From: Colletes latitarsis
Taxonomy: Eukaryota; Arthropoda; Insecta; Hymenoptera; Colletidae
Reading direction: 5' to 3'
DNA length: 64,000 nt
Assembly (NCBI RefSeq): GCF_051014445.1
Contig: NC_135137.1
Coordinates: 24,615,501-24,679,500 of the forward strand
Below, one piece after another: positions 46,867 through 58,290 of this stretch; position 1 is the first letter of the stretch; every line of letters starts with the position of its first letter. The position numbers and the translations under genes were made by a program. The notes under the pieces were generated by a model, which did no database searches, had not been told where the DNA came from, and saw nothing but the letters and a program-made list of their open reading frames with translations.

Positions 46867-47692
46867 TTAATCTCCCTCGGAGGGAGAGTCCGGCCTTATA
46901 TGCGCCAGTTTCAATTTATCGGTGTGCACTATCTTAAACCTATTTTTCGTTAACTCTATTTCGGCAGTTAAATCGCTAAATAATCGGTTTATTTTATAGG
47001 GGCCTAACCAAGTACAATCGAATTTGGAGGTTCTGGGCTCCTTAAGCAAGTATACCATATCGTTTAAATCAAATTTACAAGGCCTAAGGGTTTGATCATA
47101 ATAATTTTTACTTTTCTGTTTCGCCTTTTCTAGATTCTGTGCAGCAGTCGTCTGAGTAGTGGTGATTCTTACAAAGAGTTCATCTAGATGTTGCGCGAAC
47201 GTTTTGGGTGCTGAACCCATGGAGAATTTTGAGGGAATATTGGCCCTTTCGCCGAAAATCAGTTCATGGGGGGGGGGGGGGGTGAAGCCAGTGGCCTCAT
47301 GCACAGAGGTATTGTATGAGAAAATGCAAAATCTTATCCACTCATCCCAGTCGGTCTTTGTGTAGTAATGTTTGAGGTAATTAATGAAGACACGGTGTGC
47401 CCTTTCAAGGGAGCCCAATGATTGTGGGTGAAAAGCGGTAGAGGCTATTCTCTGGATTTTAAAAATCTTACAGAAGTTCTTCATGACCTGACTAATAAAA
47501 TTCCTGCCTTGGTCGGTGTGGATAGCTCTCGGACATCCAAATCTACTGATGAATTGTTCAGCAAGAGCGTGAGCAACGCTTATGGTATCTATGCTACGTA
47601 GCGGGATTGCATCTGAATACTTTGTGAGGTTATCTTGCAGGGTAAGTAGGTACTGATTACTCTCTCTTAGTTACGGGTAGGGGCCCGACTAT
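46867..47692 (-). pseudogene. Retrotransposon integrase core and C-terminal region
   Basis: The catalytic aspartates are seen in MDIVGPL (about 47690, before a frame break) and HTDQGRNFI, and the glutamate in SLERAHRVF. The C-terminal segment has PYKINRLF and VHTDKLKL of the chromodomain-like tail. Between GFT and HELIFGE there is a run of four prolines from a homopolymer of 15 G on the plus strand (47268-47282); family members usually have one. A stop near 47650 separates this from the zinc-binding part. Expected length is otherwise kept. Confidence 0.8.
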
Positions 47693-49140
47693 ATCCATTT
47701 GCACCTTTCAAATGCGCGTTTAGGGGTGTCGGTAATTCGCATCGGCTGTTTTGTTCGCCTAGTATGATTCTTGTTCCTTTGACAGGTGGGGCACGAATGA
47801 ACGAACTCTACGATTTCCTTTGCCATACCAGACCAGTAAAACCGTTCTTGGATAAGTTGGTGAAGTTTAAAGGAGCCACGGTGATCTCCGACTACCGATT
47901 CATGGTGCTCTTTAATAATCTGTGACCGGTCCGACCTTGGTGGGATTATAGCCTCCCTACTGCAGATGGTAATGCTATATTGTAGGTCGTTGAAGATTTC
48001 CCTAAGCAAGTCTAATACATTATTCTGTGCGGAGGGGTCGAATTTATCCGGGTCTATTAGGATACTGAAGGTATCCGACCGCAAAGAGTCCAGTAGATTT
48101 TTAAGAGATTTCAGGGAGTTTTGGACGTGATCAAAATTCAATTCATCTTGGGGACAAGATTTGAAAAACAAAAAGAATACCGAATATTTGTCCTGAGGGA
48201 ACGCCATGGCATTCCCAATATTTAATTTATATTGTCGCACCTGGTCCATTGATAAACCTATTCGACTTAACAGTCCCTCGGTGGTATGGGAAGTATCAGT
48301 ACCGGTGAGAGGGATGAAGTGGACAAGATTATCGCGCCGTGCAAAAAGGTGGCCCTTCAGATAGAATACAGTAGGGGAGGATCGCGTCGGCTCACCCATA
48401 TCGGGGGTGGTGACTAAAATTCTCCTCCCGACATCGATTCCATTTTCGTCGTGGACATTCTGTGTAATTAAAAGGTTCTCTACAAGGTCTCCCGGATTTA
48501 CTACCGAGGTCACACCACTGGATATCCCTGTGCGGTCCTGGTCATCCCCATTCACACTTCCATCTGGCATCACCCGCCAGGATACACGCAAACATCGGTC
48601 CACCTGACCGAGTTGCAACCATCCACCCGGTCCACCTGACCGGATGGGATACTCATTCACACTTCCATCTGGCATCACCCGCCAGGATTCACGCAAACCT
48701 CGGTCCACCTGACCGAGTTGCAACCATCCACCCGGTCCACCTGACCGGATGGGATACTCATTCACACGGGGCGCCCCTCTCCCCTGAGACGACACAGGTT
48801 GCACCTCGAGTACAGATTCCCTCTCACGGCCCCCGAAGCGGGTTCCTGGGGTTCGGATTATACACCCGTTAGCCAACGAAAGACCGAGTTGAGGAGACTC
48901 TGGGGTACTCGACTGGGGTGTTCCTTCAGGAAGTTCTCTCGCGACATCTATTACCAAGCATGATTTTTCCGAATCGAAAATCTTTACTACGCCATCGGTG
49001 ACCTCGTTTACTTTCCCCTCTGTTTTTCTGCGCACTAGGAACACAGAGGCAATGAATCTATCGTTCTCCGCGGATTGCGCGTCATCTCCCCTGTCCGTTT
49101 CGGAATCTACGATTGGTGGTTTATCTGCGCAAACTTGCAC
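47689..49140 (-). pseudogene. Retrotransposon pol segment with integrase zinc-binding domain
   Basis: A frame of about 480 codons, opening at GTG with no good ATG. The C-terminal part has the HHCC zinc site in EHHESVVGDHRGSF and SCPTCQRNK, the N-terminal domain of integrase. The middle is typical of the linker before integrase in insect Gypsy elements. The N-terminal third has an in-frame 105 bp tandem duplication (48549-48758; 35 residues each, with EYPIRSGGPGGWLQLGQVD). No reverse transcriptase motif (YxDD) appears, so the pol gene has lost that region or it has been replaced. Confidence 0.7.
48549..48758 (-). repeat. Two 105 bp units in the pol frame
   Basis: Unit starts at 48549 and 48654, with a further start of the same word at 48759. 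The period is 105 bp, a multiple of three, so the frame is kept. The units differ at a few positions (for example acatcgg against acctcgg). Confidence 0.9.
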
Positions 49141-49873
49141 CCTTCCCAGACGCCTCGGACCAGAATTGAAGTTCGCGCAAGATCGTATAGGTTGCAGTTG
49201 AAGACTGGAATTTATATCGGCGACGACGGGATTACGTCAGGCAATTAGCCAATATTGGGTTTCATTCATCCGCTAGTAATTTTATGACTTAAATATGCAA
49301 TTTCCTTTTGCAGGAACGACATTCCCCTGCTTGAAGAGCCAATCCGACGTTTTGCTTCCTCAGAGAAACGATATCAATGATATGGTTTTAGCGCCTCGCC
49401 AAAGTGTCTCTCTCTTCCCATTGGTTCGATGCAAAACGCTCGCTAGGCGTAACCGTCCCACCATCGTTTTCCAAAATTGAAGAACTACGTTTATAATAGA
49501 ACTACCCGATCCGATTTTCGTTAATTCTTGATAGTCTATTATTCTCGCAAATTCTACAAATAAATTCGAAAGGAAACATTCGTGGACCAGGTGATCAGAT
49601 ACACGTGCGGTCTCGCAATCACTATTCATATTCGTAATAAAGAGAGACATGGGGCGGCCAACTTTTCAGAGTATATCTCCTCTTTCGAGTTCCATCCGTA
49701 TCGTGTTTCTCATCGTGCCGTTCGAGCCTCTCCATAGAGGATGATCGTCGGATTCGTTTGATAAATTATCATTTTTCCCTGGGGCTGTACGAACGAACAG
49801 AGAGGAAGACGACGATCGATGGATACCGCAAATTCCACGTGGTAAGGTACATTATATAAATATTTATCAAAGC
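49141..49873. other. Retrotransposon interior without recognised domain
   Basis: Between the pol segment and the gag-protease frame there is about 730 bp with short frames only (49360-49650 minus and smaller plus frames). The sequence lies where reverse transcriptase and RNase H would be expected, but neither is seen. Confidence 0.5.
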
Positions 49874-50554
49874 TTAGTCAAATTTCTTTCCCGTGTTCCT
49901 TGTTATGCTCAAAACTAGCTTACTTTCTCTTCCTCCTTTTGCATAAATTACTTTAATATTAGTCCATGGGTCTGATTTTAATTCCTTCCGTTCTATTAGG
50001 TTCAATTGGAAGCCGGTGTCGATCAAGAATTTAACTGAGCCGCGGTAACTTAGGTGCTGTATTCGGCTCTGAATTAACGCGAGTAGATACGGTTTATCCT
50101 CTATCCCAACCAACAAGTCCGCCAGTCTACACTGGGCGATGAATTGGTCGACTTGGGACAGGTTCCCATCAAAGTAGGATATGAGGCCGGAGACCAAATC
50201 ATATGGCATGCGCGACGGAGTTCTCGGAGTTTCCGGCGGCAGGATCGAGACGGGAGATCGAACCGGGGTTACGATCGGGTTAACGGAAAGAGTTTGAGAG
50301 GCGCACGATATAGGGGGTGACGCGAACGTGCTGTTAATTATGCTTAAGGGACCGTCTGTCGCGTTGGACCCGTGAATTATTGACTGTACGGGGACTAAAC
50401 TTGTTTCGTTAATTCGCGGTACCACGGTTTCGGAAGTAGGGGGGTCTATGTGGGGAGATTTTAGTAACTCTTCCATAAATGTCCCACTACCACCACTCAG
50501 ACGCTGCTTACGGCTCCTTTTAGCCCTCACGTATTTCTTTAAAAACGGCGGCAT
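49874..50554 (-). pseudogene. Gag-protease fusion remnant
   Basis: ATG at 50554 starts a basic N-terminus, then the Gag-type phrase LISYFDGNLSQVDQFIAQC, and after QSRIQHLSY the retroviral aspartic protease motif FLIDTG followed by NLI. In intact relatives Gag continues through a capsid and often a zinc knuckle before protease, so a deletion has joined the two in frame. The frame stops at 49874 soon after the protease start. It would not make a working capsid. Confidence 0.75.
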
Positions 50555-50788
50555 TTCACCGACTAACTAAATCTAATTGAGGCGAATATATCAGACTAAT
50601 ACAAACAAATTTAGCTACTAGTCTGCGCAGTGATTATTACTAACGTAGTACTACACTTACAGTGCGCTAGCAATTACAACGGAAACGCTCCGGAACGTCG
50701 CTGATCGGTTCTCCTGCAACGGGGCCCTCCACTCGTCGCCGATCTGCTGGGCTGGAGGTCTGCGTCCCGGACGAAGATGTTGGAAACC

Positions 50789-50905
50789 GGCGATGGTCCG
50801 CGATGTCCTCCAGGTGCTCCAATCGTCGGGGATGGTCCGTGATGCACTCCAGGTGCTCCAATCGTCGGCGATGGTCCGTGATGTCCTCCAGGTGTTCCAG
50901 TCGTC
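50789..50905 (-). repeat. Three 39 bp units in the retrotransposon leader
   Basis: The unit ggcgatggtccgtgatgtcc... occurs three times (50789, 50828, 50867) with few changes. The minus frame 50674-51111 reads it as GPSPTIGAPGGHH repeats. The frame has no domain and begins near the 5' LTR, so it may be untranslated leader. Confidence 0.85.
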
Positions 50906-51270
50906 GGCGATGTTCGTCTCTCTGCTTTACAGGAACCTCGTTCGGTGGCGTTCGTCTCTCCGTGCTGAGTAAGGCGGAAGCTCAACCGCGACGTGAACAG
51001 GGTGCATGTGATAACGGTGGTGGCTTGCACGGCCGCCGAAATCACCCGTCTCCGGTATTTACCCGTGCCCTTAGGGAAACCGTGCGAAAACCCAAGGGAG
51101 AGCGGATGCACTGATTCTGATGTTCACTTTGTATTATAGAAGCTCAATAAAACGGTCCACCAAAATTCAAGTTTTGAAGCGCGCACTCGCGAGCCGGCAA
51201 AGTTTGTCCTAGATCCGATCGTGATTCCAATTTACTTTAAACAAATCCCACTGCTGTCACCAAAAATATA

Positions 51271-51626
51271 TGTTGCAACCCCGTGGTCGGTGGGTTAGGG
51301 AAATAAGGTCGTGGGACGGTGCCTGTGGAGCGCTGAACCGCTCTGCACGGCGAGACGCGCGGAAATCAAACTACTCGATACGTTAAAAATACTTCAACAA
51401 CTTTATTCAGTACTGTTCCTTAGTTATTTCTAAATAGCGATTGGAAAACGTTCTCTAGTGCAGGACGATAGCTCGTATAGACTGAGAGAGAGAGAGCCAA
51501 GCGGGGCTCGGTCTTATACATATAGCAACTGAGAGGTCGGTCGAGCGCTTGTGAGAGCGCGACCCCCTCTGGTGGCGAGCATGAGAGGCGACGCCACAGG
51601 GTGTTGGACTGCTGGAAGGTGTAACA
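51271..51626 (-). repeat. 5' LTR of the retrotransposon (356 bp)
   Basis: Minus-strand TGTTACACCTTCC...GTTGCAACA. R-U5 (51271-51518) matches the 3' LTR; U3 (51519-51626) does not. A TATA word (tatataag-like, at about 51514-51525) is shared. Following bases on the plus strand are gtta. Confidence 0.85.
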
Positions 51627-51833
51627 GTTACTTGACACTCACTCTTTGTCAATGATACTTAGCGTTATACACATTTAAGTTGTCAATGTTCAATAGAAAC
51701 CACGAGAAGGTGGTGAGTATTCTTCAATCGGAAGGTGAGATAGGGTATGATGGGATTAGGTTCTGGTTAAGGAATAATGGTTAGATTGTATGAATGATGG
51801 CCTACCGGAATAAATTGTTTGTTTTACAATTAC
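51627..51833. other. AT-rich flank of the retrotransposon
   Basis: About 200 bp without a gene or repeat I can name. It contains a donor-like GTAAGT on the minus strand at its right edge, next to the frame at 51834. Confidence 0.4.
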
Positions 51834-52124
51834 TTACTTCATAACAGCTACAACTTTTGATTTTTCACTACCTGAATAAATTTGGACACTCAAATGTGTT
51901 ATTTCTTTGATTGGAGTAAATAAATGAAAATTACTTGTTCCACAGATTGTTGTAGCCCGTCCACATCTTTCCAGCAAGAATTCCGAATGTTCCTTATATT
52001 CTTTTTTTGAGCTGAATTCAAAATGTATATTTTTAATATTGACAATTGCCCAATCTAATAATTTTTGTGGGACTGCAAAGTTCCGGACAATCATTTTATT
52101 GAGGAAATTCTCCTCAATGATTGG
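51834..52124 (-). pseudogene. Exon-like frame of unknown family, with splice donor
   Basis: The minus frame is open from about 52124 to 51834 (86 codons from an ATG at 52094), with VPQKLLDWAIVNI and FLLERCGRATTI. The last codons read VAVMK with the donor AA|GTAAGT at the frame end, so the stop may be intronic. The composition is protein-like. I do not recognise it; it could be an exon of an old transposase or a host gene. No partner exon was found upstream or downstream. Confidence 0.35.
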
Positions 52125-52815
52125 GGAACATCCCTAGCGGGGTTGTTCCGTTTAGCTGGGAGAATTCATACCCGAGAAGTCCTCAAGAAAGAAGCGCGCA
52201 AGTCGCAAGAAATCAAGGAAAACGGCGAGGAGCTCTCGGAATTTCCTCATCCTCGAAGATGTCTCTGAGATCAGGTTCATCTAGAGGAATTTTTCGATCA
52301 GGCGAAATATTCGAAGGATATACACCGGCGTCTTGCTTAAGGTTTTTGGGTGGTTTTCCTTGAGACGGTGGACAAATGTCAAGGCGCTACTGTCTGTTAA
52401 AGGCCATTCAGGTAAATGTTTCGGTTTATTGGTTTATCTCCTTTACAGGAAGAGGTGTTTAAACTCGAGGCGGATTCGGAGGTTAGAAGCTTCTACTGAA
52501 GTTGCCTGCCCGAGTTGAATTTGCCGCGGTCGGAACGTCCGCGTTTTGAAGAGAGGGAGCAGTGTTTTGACGGTTTGAAGATGCATCGTTGCAGCAACGT
52601 GAAGATTGTTCCGCAACCATATGAAGCTGCTTCTTCAAACGAGCAGAGGCGAGGATCTGTTCCTTCCAGCTGCCAAGAGGAACCGGCAACTATTTGAAAA
52701 AGAGAATTATGAAAAATCTCGAAGAGAACGGACGCGTTATTAAACCTGTACAAATAAAGTTCTAAGTTTTATTGATGTTAATGAGTGCTGTGAGAAACAC
52801 TTCTCCCCGACGCAA
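52125..52815 (+). other. GC-richer LTR- or UTR-like stretch with AATAAA
   Basis: More GC-rich than its flanks, ending with acaaataaagttctaag and, 60 bp on, cccgacgcaaca. The end resembles the poly(A) and CA end of an LTR, but no matching TG start or second copy exists in the window. Short frames on both strands are not supported. Confidence 0.3.
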
Positions 52816-53394
52816 CAATATGTACTTTTGAGCATCAATTTCAGAAAGGTGAGTACTAATACGTGTGTTACCCTCCTTAATTGTCACCTTTGAGAAGAAA
52901 CTGATGTGTGTAAAATTTTAATATGATCGAACATCGAGAATCCGTGCCGTATTCGAGTTAAAGTTTAACAATTGTCATAATTTTATGTTGATTTTAATAT
53001 AAATATATTTTGCTGTTTTAAATGTAATAATGAATATTTTTCAATGTAAACGTAATGTTTTACATGTATAATAGTCACGTCTGTATACTATTTTAAAAGA
53101 TTTAGATATACAAAACCTTTAAATTGTTTCATAAAAATATTATATAATGCACTAAGCCAGTTTAAACAGGCGTCATAGTCTAGAATGTATTTCACAGATA
53201 TTTTCTTATATTGATGTAAAAAATGAAGGTGATAAGTAGATATTATTTAAACTTAACTTGTAAATATATTTATAATAAAGAATAAGGGGAACTTGCTATA
53301 AATAATGCATATTTTTTAAATAATGTCTTTTATTAAAATACATTTGTTCACATCGAGATATTATTATTATCTTCGTCTTTTGTTACTTTTGTTA
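52816..53394. other. AT-rich region, no gene seen
   Basis: AT-rich sequence with scattered homopolymers. I see no frame, repeat or regulatory word I can defend. Confidence 0.5.
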
Positions 53395-53690
53395 CTATTC
53401 TGTAATCAACTTCACGCTTCGTTCTACAGAGTCATTAATTAATTTTAAATTTTGTATTGTTTCTACTGCACTTTTGTACGTATCATTAGTTTGCCAATTT
53501 GAAGGATTTTTTTGTAAAAAGTCAGTATTTATCTGAAATCTAGTAAAAATTCACAACTTTCAGATGAAATGTAATTTTCTCTATTAATATCATCACGATT
53601 TTCTATATGTTTCAAAATAAGTTTTTTGATCGAGGTTTCTGTTTGAATGCTATATACATTTTTAATCATAATCACACATTTCATTCACAC
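53395..53690 (-). pseudogene. Decayed fragment of a repeat-encoded protein
   Basis: The minus strand reads NWQTNDTYKSAVETIQNLKL then NDSVERSVKLITE and stops at 53395; upstream, separated by a stop, ENRDDINRENYISSESCEF can be read. The phrase resembles '..NDVAERGVKLI..' found in a protein repeated in ant genomes, by memory only. No start or catalytic motif is present. Confidence 0.3.
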
Positions 53691-53699
53691 AATGTTAAG

Positions 53700-54900
53700 G
53701 ACGTAATGGCGATACAATAGTCGCCACATAAATATTCGACTATAATGCTCTCGTTAATTTCTTTATATGTATAAAATGGTTTTAAGAACTTCAAACCCCG
53801 ATGTGAAGCTTTTGCAGCAATTGATTAAATTATGCTTAATATATGTATGCATACATTAGCTACAAATATGCATAAATCCTTAATTCCTATAAATTCCTTA
53901 TTACTTAAGAAAAAATTCCTCGCGAAATAAATATACTTTTTAAATATCAGTTTCTTTAGTAATCCACTTGGCATAATGGAAAGCTCCAGGAATATAGAAA
54001 ATATTTTCTTTTATTAATGTTGCAACAAGGAAAACAATCATTAATTCTAGAAGTTCAATGTCATCGACTTTTAGATGCTACTGCTTAATAATTGTTTAAA
54101 GATTTGCATAATGCCGAGCGATTGTCCTCGGCCGCGATTACCGTTAATCCTGTTAGCGTACAATAATCGGGAGATTATCTCTAAGAGAATTTGTACAGCG
54201 AGCAGTGACAGAAAAATGCGTTTATTACTAGTTTTTCTGGCATCGGTAACGGCTCATTACCTTCGATTCCAGTGTGCTAACGGTGTTGATGACGTCAGTA
54301 CCGTGAGAGAATAGTGTGCTAAGAATTAGACGGAGAAAGACTGCCGAAATTTAGACAGCACCGCGTAACGACTAATTAGAGTAACGCGGCCGCGTCTTCG
54401 GCTGTCAATCCGCGCAGTCCTACGTAGACTTCCAACTAGAGCGGATCGGCTCCCGATTACACTCGAACGGAAAGATTTACGAAAGGAAAATTCGAATTGT
54501 TTAATATTCAGAACGATTCTGCCTGTATTTGACGGGTGTAAAGAGTAGATGTTCAGTCTTGTGCGGGTCCACTGATTGACCTCGCACAGCTGAAAATTCG
54601 TTAAACTCGAGAAAAGTGTGGAAATAATCCGCCTTTTCCTTGACAAACGGATCAGTTTAGATTCGGTCAAGTACGCCCCGGAATCTTGTATGGGATTTCC
54701 CAAATCGAGATTCCACGACATCAGTCCTGCGACAAAAGATCGAGAAAATACATCAGTAGGGTGTCGATATCCTGTGGAGTGATCGAGAACATACACCAGT
54801 AAGGTGTTCGATCCCTCCGTGCAGAATTGAGCGGTCGTCTCGATCGTATAAACAATTGAGACCCAAAAAAGTTGGCAAAATTACGCTTCAATTTTCTTAA
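53700..54900. other. Unassigned region, GC-richer from 54100
   Basis: 53700-54060 is AT-rich. From 54100 the sequence is more balanced and carries a 156-codon minus frame (54326-54796) with no domain and no conserved phrase; I do not call it. At 54735-54825 two diverged 42-45 bp units (gatcgagaa.atac..cagta.ggtgt) lie in tandem. It could be a host promoter or leader, but no exon follows. Confidence 0.35.
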
Positions 54901-55977
54901 TAAAAATTTTTTTATTTTTGTAATAAAAGGTCGGCGTAGAAAGTCGACGAAAAGAAAACCAGACGCCCGTAATAATTTTCCCTGAAAACTCCTGTACCTC
55001 TATCCGGACCACGTCGTTAGAAGCATCAACTTTTTAACAATAATATTTAAGTAAAAGTTCTATATTTCTTCTATAGTCATCAATTTTTCACGCACACAAA
55101 TATCTCCTACACTTGATTTATAATTACATTTATCAATTGCAGGCTGATCTTTTAGAAATGTTTTAAACAATTAAATTCTAAGTGCTGATGATTGTGACAT
55201 ATTTTCAAATTTAGTAATAATATAAATACATTTCAAATTAGAAATATATTCGGCAAATATATACCTTCCATTTCTGTCATCGCATAAAATTGTTACTTCT
55301 GTGATTTTCGGTGACTTTCCTCTTTCTTCTCGAATATCTTTTCGATGCACCTTTCTTATTCAATTCCTGTTTGCAACGATCATTGAATCTTAGTCTTTCT
55401 TTTTTCCCTTGACTTAAAAAAAAAGTCTATTCTCTTCAATTTTGATTAAGCTTAACACATCTTGGTGGATAATATCAAAAAGGTCGTCCAGTGATTCATG
55501 AAATTCCTTTTCTTTTTTTGCCACTTTTGATACAGTTTTATAAATTTTTTAATACTATTATTTGTTTGCTTTTGAGAGATGCATACGTTCTTCAAAAGAC
55601 TTCAACTTTCTTTATTGCAATCACGGCACTTAATTAAAGGTTCCATTTTACTTTTAGTAAATTATAAAATTTCAAAACTTGTCCATTACTAAGAAGTTTT
55701 GTTTCAATAATTTAATTTTCGTAATAATTTAATAGATATATTTTATTAATACTTGTAGTTTTTATTTTTTCGATATAAATCCACTATTTGAACACTATTC
55801 TACGAAATGTACACATCGAACATTGAACACTAATTACATCAGAACCGCTTTCTGCTACCAGGGATGGCCAGGTAAATCGTATTTTATAAACGTGTGTATT
55901 TTTTTCTATGGGGAAGACTACGACATAATTGCACAACCCGGTAACCATAGTTCCATCTTGTATACTCTGTTACGAGC
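54901..55977. other. AT-rich region with decayed minus-strand coding traces
   Basis: Near 55290-55400 the minus strand gives NDRCKQELNKKGASKRY, reading as basic protein-like sequence, but stops abound on each side. I cannot name a family. The rest is AT-rich. The third copy of the family A LTR starts at 55978. Confidence 0.3.
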
Positions 55978-56756
55978 GCGAGCGCGAGATCCTGGATTCG
56001 GTCGAGGGCAGTACTCGACCGGTGGTTTTAGGTATGGTTAGGAAAGAGACAGGAGTTCCGGACGAACCAGGGGCTCTAAACCCTGGGAGCCACGGGGTTA
56101 AATTTATAAGGAGAAATGTATGGTTTCACGGACGAACCAGGGGCTCTCTACCCTGGGAGCCGCTAGAAAGGAGTGGACGAACCAGGGGCTTTATACCCTG
56201 GGAGCCACGTAGGTTTTAGGAAGTTTTAGGATCTTTACTCTATCGTACTGGTACACCTCGAGCGGTAAAGGTGTACCGGGTCCGTGAGATACTCCTCGTC
56301 TTACCGTTAATATGGTTCAGGGTTGTATTGATTGAATAATGCAAATCAGTGTGACTACTTGTATATATTATCGGTGCTCAAGTACAAAAGGTGTATTAAC
56401 AAAAACCAGTACTATCGCTAGGTTGCCTCGGCGGCGAGAGTTTCAAATCGGCTTTTACGCGGCGCGTTCGCGGGAGCTACTACTCGGTTTGGACGATTGA
56501 AAACTCACGATTTAAACCACTAAGGTAAGATGTTGCTTGAAGGGGATTACAGCCCGATCTTGCTTCGAGTATCAAAATAACGTCGTAGCGAGAGTTTTAT
56601 GAAAACTAAGCTCCCCGAGTAGGAAAATGCGGCCCTTATATACTGGAAAATTACTGGGTACAGTGGCGGGGCATTACCATATAAGGCAATGAAACTGGGC
56701 CGGGTGTGCACATACGGCATGAGTCAACCCCGTTCGAGGGGTTGTGCGCTAGATAA
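55978..56756 (-). mobile_element. Solo LTR, family A, third copy, 5' truncated
   Basis: The inverted copy begins (plus strand) TGTTACGAGCGCGAGCG, the reverse complement of the LTR 3' end, and includes three CCAGGG-hairpin units (about 56060-56207). It stops matching at gctagataa (56756), so about the first 55-60 bp of the LTR are lost. No target duplication can be checked. It has more changes from the others, for example in the tata-to-gcggccc region. Confidence 0.85.
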
Positions 56757-57960
56757 ATTAAATGTATTATTGACGTAAAATATTATACTGTATTATAAGA
56801 AGTATCAATATTTCCTCTGCATTATGCGTTTGATGAATTTCGAGGCACAATTTCTCACGTTTCCAACATTATCAATTCAAATAACAAGGAATGCGAGTAG
56901 GTACATATTTGCTAACGGTGAATATTGCAATTATTTTTAAATTCTAATCTGTGATAGTATCAAGAGTGTTATTTTTTAATATTTTTTTTATATTTCTTTT
57001 ATCATGTGTACTTAAACGAGTGAAAGAAGAGAACAAAATTATGATTAATTGAAGAAAGATGTTCCTTTGTGAATTTTTCACTCAATTATGTACGCACATT
57101 TTATGAAAGCAGTTATTCTTTGCGCAAAGAAATAATGATTTACTAAAAAACTATCTTGACAGCCCAGATTGTTCTATTAATTCTATTAATTCGAAACTAA
57201 AAATTAGCATAGTTTTTTGTTTGATTATAAGTATAGTACAAAGACGAAGAAATATACAAAATTTTTGAAATGATAACAATCTAAAGAAAAATAGTGAGCT
57301 TTGACAAAAAAAGTGATGCATTTATAAAAATAGAAATTTAATAATTAATTTAATCACATTATGAGCTTTATTAAATACGAGTACAGGTATCAACAAATCA
57401 ACTGATTGTGAATCATGTTTTCAATGATCTAACAAGCATTTACTCTGCGTGTGATTATCTTTCAATTTCATAACTTCGCTAGTTTTTAATATTGCAGTTT
57501 AATTATATAAAATCATGTTTTTAACACATAAAACTTAAGGAAAGTGTATGAAAAAATTATTTTTGTGTTAAATATTTAATGTAGATTTCTCCCTTAATGC
57601 AATGTTTATATTTTACTTTTGCTTATTAGCTTTCGCGCGTCTGTATGTAAAATATATAACATTATTTCGTGCTTTGAAAAACTAAGTTGTGTAATAATAC
57701 GACGCCTACAATTGTCACCGAACGTTCGCGAAATCGGTTGTCATCTCAAAAGTTTGATTAGCACCAATCAATAATCGGACTGGCTGCAAATCGAAACTTC
57801 TAGAAGCATTTTCGTTATGGAAAATAAGAATCGCAGCCAATCAATATGTTTGTCCATTGATAATCAAAGTTTTTAGAAACTTTCCTCCATGGAAACAAAC
57901 AGGAACTGCGACCGATCGATAGACCGGTTGACAGTAATCGAAGCTTCGCAAAATCGCTAA
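56757..57960. other. AT-rich region, no gene seen
   Basis: Plain AT-rich DNA. From about 57700 the composition becomes more balanced, with repeated words (aatcgaagctt..., aactttcctccatgg). No frame with support. Confidence 0.5.
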
Positions 57961-58290
57961 TGAACGACCACGCGTTTATTAGGCCCGTTCGCGATTAGCA
58001 GCGAACTCCCTATAAATAACAAGTAGTGACGACTACTCGATCACTATACTGTTATATCTGCCAGATTGAAGACGTGAGTGACGTTTGTTCACCGATCAGG
58101 AGTGTACGGTTGAAATAAACCAGACGCCTGTTTGTAAATTCTTGCGTCAAAGGTGTAAAAATCTGGCAGAGCAATTCTACGATTTCTTGTATCCTTTATC
58201 CTGTTATCCGCATGGGTTCAATTAATTCGTTACTAACCGGTCGGAATTAACAAGGAAAGTTGAAACATGCCTGTACTTTTGCATAAATAT
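57960..58290 (+). repeat. Dispersed repeat with promoter-like words (paralogue at 61890-62170)
   Basis: Contains ccctataaataacaag (TATA-like, about 58009) and, about 95 bp on, gtacggttgaaataaacc. The second part matches 62030-62150 (gtacgattgaaataaacc, ttcgttactagtc), so both are copies of one element. The layout is like an LTR with TATA and poly(A) words, but the ends are not defined. Confidence 0.5.

Larger units (their letters stand above)
45812..51626 (-). mobile_element. Gypsy-like LTR retrotransposon, internally deleted
   Basis: Minus-strand element with a 5' LTR at 51271-51626 and a 3' LTR at 45812-46461. Next to the 5' LTR is TGGTGACAGCAGTGGGAT, a primer-binding-type sequence. A purine tract (aaggggaaagg, minus strand, 46462-46472) adjoins the 3' LTR. 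Gag and protease parts, the zinc-binding and core parts of integrase, and repeats remain; no reverse transcriptase or RNase H motif is visible. The flanking 4-mers differ (CTTG left, GTTA right). Confidence 0.88.

Noticed and set aside
54326..54796. 156-codon minus frame
   Set aside because: No domain, no homologous phrase and no flanking splice or promoter support.
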